Origin: an uncultured Clostridia bacterium
GTDB lineage: Bacteria > Bacillota > Clostridia > TANB77 > CAG-508
Assembly: GCA_928721565.1 (NCBI GenBank)
Contig: OV788638.1
Span: forward strand, 806,001-870,000
Direction: 5' to 3'
DNA length: 64,000 bases
This document shows positions 59,153 through 64,000 of the stretch, piece by piece. The notes under the pieces are model-generated. The model saw nothing but the letters and a program-made list of their open reading frames with translations, was not told the origin of the DNA and made no database searches. Within the stretch, counting starts at the first letter, position 1. Each line of letters starts with the position of its first letter. A program made the position numbers and the translations under genes.

Positions 59153-60185
59153 ATGGAAAAAGGAATGTCTATAGGTGATGAAAATATAAATCCAATATTT
59201 GAAGAAATAAAAGGGTTAATAAATAAAAGTAGGGCTAGAGTTTATAGTGTTGTAAATACAGAAATGTTAAATCTATACTGGAATATTGGGAAAATCATAA
59301 TGGAAATACAGAATGGAAATGAAAGAGCAAGTTATGGTGATTCAGTTTTAGAAAAATTATCGAAAAAATTAACAAATGAATTTGGAACAGGATTTTCTGT
59401 AGACAATCTTGAGAAAATGAGGAAATTTTATAATATTTTTCAAAATTCCGAAACACTGTCTCGGAAATTTAAGTTGGTCGCATTATTTAGAATTAATAAA
59501 AATTAAAGAAGAAAATAAAAGAAATTTTTATCTAAAAGAAGCAATAAGCTCCAAATGGAGTGTTAGAGAGTTACAAAGGCAGAAAAATTCATTGTTGTAT
59601 GAGAGGTTGCTTCTATCTAAAGATAAAGAAAAAGTATTAGAATTAGCAGAAAAAGGACAGGTTATAAAAACAGGAAAAGACTTAGTAAAAGATCCATTTG
59701 TTTTAGAATTTTTAGATATAAAGGAAAATACTGAATACTTAGAAAGTGATTTGGAAAAAAATATATTAGAACATTTAAAAGAATTTTTATTAGAGTTAGG
59801 AAAAGGATTTATGTTTGTGGGGAGCCAGGTTAGATTAACTTTAGAAGAAGACCATTTTTACCCAGATTTGGTTTTTTATAATAGGTTAGCAAAATGTTTT
59901 GTAATAATAGACTTGAAAATAGGAAAAGTTACACATCAAGATATTGGACAAATGCAAATGTATGTGAATTATTATGATAGAGAAGAGAGAAAGGAAGATG
60001 AAAATCCTAGTATAGGAATCTTACTGTGCACAGATAAAAATGAAACAGTAGTAAAATATACTTTACCGGAAAACAATGAAAGCATTTTTGCATCAGAATA
60101 CAAATTACACTTACCTACTGAAGATGAATTGATTGAAGCGGTTGAAGAAGAAAAGAAAAATTTTGAATTAAATGAAAAAAATTAA
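59153..60185 (+). pseudogene. DUF1016 (YhcG-like) PD-(D/E)XK nuclease-family protein, +1 frameshift
   Basis: The N-terminal DUF1016 region (SRARVYSVVNTEMLNLYWNIG, GFSVDNLEKMRKFYNIFQNS) breaks after ETLS. In the next frame it resumes LSWSHYLELIKIKEENKRNF and WSVRELQRQKNSLLYERLLL, and then the nuclease domain, where DHFYPDLVFYNRLAKCFVIIDLKIGK gives the D...DxK active site. Removing one T in AAATTTAAG (59465-59470) gives SRKLSWSHY, which looks like the family consensus; removing the C at 59462 also works. The intact protein would be about 343 aa. Homologues occur in mobile or defence contexts. uvrB starts 12 bases after the stop. Confidence 0.85.
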
Positions 60186-60197
60186 AATGGAGGAAAT

Positions 60198-62153
60198 ATG
60201 TTTAAATTACACTCAGAATATAAGCCAACAGGTGATCAACCTAAAGCAATAGAATATTTAATAAAAGGAATAAAAGAAGGAAAAAAATTTCAGACATTGT
60301 TAGGTGTTACAGGCTCTGGAAAAACCTTTACAATGGCAAATATAATACAAAATGTACAAAAGCCAACACTAGTATTAGCACACAATAAGACACTAGCAGG
60401 ACAATTATATTCAGAATTTAAAGAATTTTTTCCTAACAGTCATGTCGAATATTTTGTAAGTTTTTATGATTATTACCAGCCGGAAAGTTATATAGCACAA
60501 TCAGATACATATATAGAAAAAGATGCATCAATAAATGATGAAATAGACAAATTAAGACATTCAGCAACAGCATCATTATTTGAAACAAGAGATGTAATAA
60601 TAGTAGCATCAGTATCATGCATATATGGATTAGGAGATCCAATAGACTATGAAAATATGATAGTATCATTGCGCCCAGGAATGCAAGTAGAAAGAGATAA
60701 AATGCTTAAAAAATTAGTAAATATGCAATATTCAAGAAATGAGATAGACTTTAAAAGAGGAACATTTAGGGCAAAAGGTGATATTGTAGAAATATACCCA
60801 TCAGACAAAGGAGAATCAGCAATAAGAGTAGAATTCTGGGGAGACGAAATTGAAAAAATAAGTGAAATAAATCCATTAACAGGAAAAACAATAGGAATAA
60901 GAGAACATGTAATGGTATTCCCAAATTCACACTATGTAACATCTAAAGAAAAGATGGAAAGAGCAATACAAACAATAGAACAAGAGTTAGACGAAAGAGT
61001 AGCATATTTTAAAAGTCAAGATAAATTAATAGAAGCACAACGTATTCAAGAAAGAACAAATTTTGATATAGAAATGATGAAAGAAACTGGATTTTGCCAA
61101 GGAATAGAAAATTATTCAAGACATATTAGTGGTAGAGAAGCTGGTAGTCCACCATTTACATTATTTGATTATTTTCCAAAAGACTTTTTGCTATTAATAG
61201 ACGAATCACATGCAACAATTCCTCAAGTACGAGCAATGTACAATGGAGACAGAGCACGCAAAGAATCACTTGTAAAATATGGATTTAGACTTCCATCAGC
61301 ATTTGACAATAGACCACTTATGTTCAATGAATTTGAAGAAAGAATAAATCAAGTGGTATTTGTAAGTGCAACACCAGCAGACTATGAAAAAGAACATGCT
61401 AAAGATAATGTTGTTGAACAAATTATAAGACCAACTGGATTACTTGATCCTAAAATAGAAGTAAAACCAGTTGCAAACCAAATAGATGATTTATTAGAAC
61501 AAATAAGAATTAGAGTTGAAAGAAAAGAAAGAGTTCTAGTAACAACATTAACTAAAAAAATGGCAGAAGACTTAACAGAATATCTAAAAAGTTTAGACAT
61601 AAAAGTAAACTATATGCATTCAGATACTAAGGCGCTAGAAAGAATGGAAATTATTAGAAAACTACGTTTGGGTGAATTTGATGTTTTAGTAGGAATCAAT
61701 CTATTAAGAGAAGGATTGGATATTCCAGAAGTTTCGTTAGTAGCAATACTTGATGCAGACAAAGAAGGTTTCTTACGTTCAGAACGTTCGTTAATTCAAA
61801 CAATAGGGCGTGCTGCAAGAAATACAGATGGAACAGTTATAATGTATGCAGATGAACTTACAGATTCAATGGAAAAGGCAATAAAAGAAACAAATAGAAG
61901 ACGTGGGATTCAAGAGGCATATAATAAAGAACACAATATTGTTCCAAAGACAATAAAGAAATCAGTTAGAGATTCAATTAGAGCAATACAGACTGAAAAT
62001 ATTGGAGTAGAATACAAGTTAGAAAAAGAAGAAGATATTAAAGAAACTATAAATAAATTGACAGATGAAATGCTTGAATTTGCTAGTAGAATGGAATTTG
62101 AAAAAGCTGCCGAGATTAGAGATAAGATAAAGGAATTAGAAAAATTAATATAG
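60198..62153 (+). CDS. uvrB: Excinuclease ABC subunit B
   Basis: Damage-verifying helicase of nucleotide excision repair, 651 aa. MFKLHSEYKPTGDQPKAIEYL, Walker A GVTGSGKTFTMAN, the beta-hairpin region YYQPESYIAQSDTYIEKDAS, DESH Walker B, REGLDIPEVSLVAILDADKEG and the C-terminal UvrC-binding helix pair (TDEMLEFASRMEFEKAAEIRD) are all present. Start ATG follows ATGGAGG. No uvrA or uvrC in the window. Confidence 0.97.
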   Translation: MFKLHSEYKPTGDQPKAIEYLIKGIKEGKKFQTLLGVTGSGKTFTMANIIQNVQKPTLVLAHNKTLAGQLYSEFKEFFPNSHVEYFVSFYDYYQPESYIAQSDTYIEKDASINDEIDKLRHSATASLFETRDVIIVASVSCIYGLGDPIDYENMIVSLRPGMQVERDKMLKKLVNMQYSRNEIDFKRGTFRAKGDIVEIYPSDKGESAIRVEFWGDEIEKISEINPLTGKTIGIREHVMVFPNSHYVTSKEKMERAIQTIEQELDERVAYFKSQDKLIEAQRIQERTNFDIEMMKETGFCQGIENYSRHISGREAGSPPFTLFDYFPKDFLLLIDESHATIPQVRAMYNGDRARKESLVKYGFRLPSAFDNRPLMFNEFEERINQVVFVSATPADYEKEHAKDNVVEQIIRPTGLLDPKIEVKPVANQIDDLLEQIRIRVERKERVLVTTLTKKMAEDLTEYLKSLDIKVNYMHSDTKALERMEIIRKLRLGEFDVLVGINLLREGLDIPEVSLVAILDADKEGFLRSERSLIQTIGRAARNTDGTVIMYADELTDSMEKAIKETNRRRGIQEAYNKEHNIVPKTIKKSVRDSIRAIQTENIGVEYKLEKEEDIKETINKLTDEMLEFASRMEFEKAAEIRDKIKELEKLI

Positions 62154-62225
62154 TTATAAAAAGCATTGACAGAAATGAAAAAAAGACATAAAATTTAAGT
62201 GGAGAATAAATAGGAGGGGAAAAAT

Positions 62226-62795
62226 ATGACAAGAATCGAATTAAAAACTGCAGCAAAAGAACAAATAAAAGGAAAAATAGGAATTTTATTTGTTATGATG
62301 TTAATAGTTGGAATACTTGGAGTAGCATGTGCATATATACCTGTAATAGGGCCAATAGGAGCATTAATCATTACTCCAGCATTTGAAATTTCTATGTGCA
62401 TGATATATTTAAAGCTTACTAAAAGGGAAGAAATTTCAGTTGGAGATGTTTTTAATGGATTTAATATTACAGGAAAAGCAGTTTGGTTAGCTATTATAAC
62501 ACAATTCTTTACATTTTTATGGACATTATTATTTATAATACCTGGAATTGTAAAAGTATATTCATATTCTATGGCTATGTACATATTAGCTGATAATCCA
62601 GAACTTACTGCAAGAGAAGCATTGTCAAAAAGTAAGGAAATAATGGATGGACACAAATTTGATTTATTTGTATTACAATTATCTTTCTTCTGGTGGTATT
62701 TGTTAGGTTCAATAACATTAGGTATTGCTTATATTTATGTATTACCATATGTTAGTGCAACTACAGCTAATTTTTATAATTCAATTAAAGAATAA
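62226..62795 (+). CDS. DUF975 family membrane protein
   Basis: 189 aa with about five hydrophobic segments. RIELKTAAKEQIKGKIGILF at the N-terminus, TFLWTLLFIIPGIVKVYSYS and MAMYILADNPELTAREALSKSKEIMDGHK-type sequence (from about residue 118) match the DUF975 family, whose function is unknown. Start ATG follows AGGAGGGG. A strong terminator follows. Confidence 0.82.
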   Translation: MTRIELKTAAKEQIKGKIGILFVMMLIVGILGVACAYIPVIGPIGALIITPAFEISMCMIYLKLTKREEISVGDVFNGFNITGKAVWLAIITQFFTFLWTLLFIIPGIVKVYSYSMAMYILADNPELTAREALSKSKEIMDGHKFDLFVLQLSFFWWYLLGSITLGIAYIYVLPYVSATTANFYNSIKE

Positions 62796-62800
62796 TAAAA

Positions 62801-62826
62801 GCAAGGCGGCATAGCCTTGTTTTTTT
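62801..62826 (+). terminator. Terminator after the DUF975 gene
   Basis: GCAAGGC, short loop, GCCTTG, then T7. Confidence 0.88.
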
Positions 62827-62836
62827 GACAAAAACC

Positions 62837-62865
62837 TTGACAAGTATTGGCAAATATGTTAAAAT
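62837..62865 (+). promoter_or_regulatory. Promoter of rplU-rpmA
   Basis: TTGACA at 62837-62842, 17-base spacer, TAAAAT at 62860-62865. Confidence 0.8.
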
Positions 62866-62872
62866 TAATAAC

Positions 62873-62965
62873 TGTAATCCGCTTAGTCAAGGCTACCAAA
62901 TGTTAAATGAGGGCTCAAAGCCTAAAGATAACTGCCTTTTTTAAGGATTAGCGAGTATACAAATA
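62873..62965 (+). promoter_or_regulatory. Ribosomal protein L21-type leader
   Basis: Outer stem TAATCC (62875-62880) with GGATTA (62945-62950), enclosing GTCAAGGCTACC, AGGGCT/AGCCT and AACTGCCTTTTTT. Size, position before rplU and the outer stem fit the known L21 leader of Bacillota (Rfam family L21_leader), thought to mediate autoregulation. Assigned by eye and not aligned to the model. Confidence 0.65.
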
Positions 62966-62982
62966 AGGGAGGTGCATTTTAA

Positions 62983-63372
62983 ATGTACGCAGTAATTGAA
63001 AGTTGTGGAAAACAATACAAAGTATCAGAAGGAGACGTAGTATTTTTCGAAAAATTAAATGCAGAGGAAGGAAAAAAAGTTGCATTTGATAAAGTAATCT
63101 TAGTATCAGAAGATGGAAAAGTACAAGTAGGAAATCCTTATGTTAAAGGTGTAAAGGTTGAAGGAAAAGTTGTTTCTCATGGAAAAGCTAAAAAAATTAT
63201 TGTATTCAAAATGAAAGCTAAGAAAAATGAAAGAAAGAAACAAGGACATAGACAACCATACACAAAAGTTGAAATTACAGGAATCAAAACTGCAGCTAAA
63301 AAAACAACTACAGCTGAAAAAACAGAAAAAACTGTAAAGGCAACAAAAACTGAAAAAACAGAAACAAAATAA
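62983..63372 (+). CDS. rplU: 50S ribosomal protein L21
   Basis: MYAVIESCGKQYKVSEGDVVFFEKL and KNERKKQGHRQPYTKVEITGI are typical of L21. A Lys/Thr/Glu tail of about 27 residues (AAKKTTTAEKTEKTVKATK) extends the usual 103-aa protein to 129 aa. Start ATG follows GGGAGGTG. In most Bacillota the prp (ysxB) protease gene lies between rplU and rpmA; here only 62 bases separate them. Confidence 0.95.
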   Translation: MYAVIESCGKQYKVSEGDVVFFEKLNAEEGKKVAFDKVILVSEDGKVQVGNPYVKGVKVEGKVVSHGKAKKIIVFKMKAKKNERKKQGHRQPYTKVEITGIKTAAKKTTTAEKTEKTVKATKTEKTETK

Positions 63373-63434
63373 TTAATTAAGATTATTAAGAGAAATTAAA
63401 ATAAACAATTATAAAGCCGAAAGGAGTGAGAAGA

Positions 63435-63701
63435 ATGGCACATAAAAAGGGTCAAGGTAGTATTAAAAACGGTAGAGACAGTGAATCTAAAAGACTTGGT
63501 GTCAAAAGAGCTGACGGTCAATTTGTTTTAGCTGGAAATATTCTAGTTAGACAAAGAGGAACTAAAGTACATCCAGGAGTTAATGTTGGAAAAGGTAGTG
63601 ATGATACACTATTTGCTTTAGTAGATGGAACAGTTAAATTTGAAAGAAAAGGTAGAGATAAAAAACAAGTAAGTGTTTATCCTGTAGAGGAAAATGCTTA
63701 A
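63435..63701 (+). CDS. rpmA: 50S ribosomal protein L27
   Basis: L27 reaches into the peptidyl transferase centre with its N-terminus. The protein from the ATG at 63435 starts MAHKKGQGSIKNGRDSESKRLG, directly with the functional AHKKG sequence. There is no N-terminal extension of the kind removed by Prp in many Bacillota, and no prp gene next to it. AAAGGAGTG gives good spacing to 63435; the ATG upstream in frame at 63426 lies too close to it. Length is 88 aa. Confidence 0.95.
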   Translation: MAHKKGQGSIKNGRDSESKRLGVKRADGQFVLAGNILVRQRGTKVHPGVNVGKGSDDTLFALVDGTVKFERKGRDKKQVSVYPVEENA

Positions 63702-63708
63702 CAAAGAG

Positions 63709-63741
63709 ACAGTATAACTATTATAGTTATACTGTTTTTTT
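63709..63741 (+). terminator. Terminator after rpmA
   Basis: ACAGTATAACT pairs perfectly with AGTTATACTGT, followed by T7. Confidence 0.9.
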
Positions 63742-63776
63742 ACTTTTAAAAAAGCGAAAAAATATTCGCAAAACTA

Positions 63777-63805
63777 TTGACAAAAGGCAAAAAGATTATT
63801 ATAAT
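63777..63805 (+). promoter_or_regulatory. Promoter of recN
   Basis: TTGACA at 63777-63782, 17-base spacer, TATAAT at 63800-63805, both perfect consensus. Confidence 0.85.
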
Positions 63806-63849
63806 AATTGACGAACAAAGATTTGAAAAAAGAAATGGAGACGGTTATT

Positions 63850-64000
63850 ATGATAACAAATTTACACATTAAAAATATAGGAATAATAGATGATTTAGAA
63901 ATAAATTTAAATAAAGGAATGAATGTATTAACAGGAGAGACTGGAGCAGGAAAAACACTAATAATAGATTCAATAAATATAATAAGTGGTGGAAGATTTT
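63850..64000 (+). CDS. recN: DNA repair protein RecN, N-terminal part (cut by window edge)
   Basis: The first 50 residues are visible: MITNLHIKNIGIIDDLEINL, then the Walker A segment VLTGETGAGKTLIIDSINI. This is the SMC-like RecN repair protein that acts at double-strand breaks. The start ATG follows AATGGAGACGG. The gene continues beyond the window. Separate promoter and terminator isolate it from rpmA. Confidence 0.9.
   Translation, partial: MITNLHIKNIGIIDDLEINLNKGMNVLTGETGAGKTLIIDSINIISGGRF

Noticed and set aside
59459..59470. A third C-before-GG insertion in the DUF1016 gene
   Set aside because: Removing the C at 59462 restores the frame, but removing a T in AAATTTAAG gives the better family match SRKLSWSHY, so I do not count it with the other two.
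1..64000. tRNA, rRNA or tmRNA genes and CRISPR arrays
   Set aside because: Spacers were scanned for cloverleaf-like segments, CCA ends and regular repeats; none was convincing.

Overview
The window is about 64 kb of AT-rich DNA with nearly all genes on the + strand, ordinary bacterial stop usage (TAA, TAG and TGA) and strong AGGAGG-type ribosome binding sites. It looks like a low-GC, anaerobic, spore-forming member of the Clostridia (Bacillota), probably an uncultured gut lineage. The evidence is a meso-DAP type MurE, a spore photoproduct lyase, a ferredoxin-dependent 2-oxoacid oxidoreductase, bifunctional AdhE, a SAM-I riboswitch, RicT, and zinc (four-Cys) forms of S14, S4 and L36. Species cannot be fixed from the sequence alone.

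Layout. 1-5000: the tail of murE, then mraY, ftsW, murG and an orphan sensor kinase; murF and murD are not between them. 5000-12600: lepB-holB-ricT, a small ferredoxin, a rhodanese, a TIGR04086-type membrane protein, an HD hydrolase, short secD and secF, dCMP deaminase and a lipoprotein. 12633-29814: a nearly complete S10-spc-alpha ribosomal superoperon, split into three units by consensus promoters before rpsJ, adk and infA; rpmD (L30) is absent. 29819-31121: SAM-I riboswitch and metK. 31168-35583: a GT-like fragment, a broken radical-SAM gene, a broken PBECR-like nuclease gene, an apparently free-standing small RNA, thyA-dfrA and splB. 35587-40083: a por operon (gamma, delta, alpha, beta) interrupted by two mTERF-like genes and by a palindromic MITE-like element. 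40300-46486: lipoprotein, putative metalloprotease, trmL, recD2, a small membrane protein, and a frameshifted AAA ATPase lying between two direct repeats. 46557-60185: a very large cyclic-glucan-synthase/GH94 protein, an SSB-like protein, adhE, a small-molecule kinase and a frameshifted DUF1016 nuclease. 60198-64000: uvrB, a DUF975 protein, rplU-rpmA behind an L21-type leader, and the start of recN.

The strongest unexplained signal is a dispersed RNA-like element inside the ribosomal protein operons, between rplV/rpsC, rpmC/rpsQ, rpsH/rplF, infA/rpmJ, rpsK/rpsD (two copies) and rpoA/rplQ. Each copy has the core GGGACATATCTTGTCCC, a short hairpin by itself, followed 15-40 nt later by AAGATGTGTCCC, which can instead pair with the first 12 nt of the core. 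The element therefore has two mutually exclusive folds just upstream of a ribosome binding site, with base changes between copies that preserve the long stem. I do not recognise it as a described RNA family. Second is a promoter-RNA-terminator unit before thyA that folds into two hairpins with 7-nt complementary loops.

Five accessory genes each carry a single-base frameshift, while the roughly 45 core genes are intact. That pattern favours real gene decay over random sequencing error, though assembly errors cannot be excluded from this sequence.
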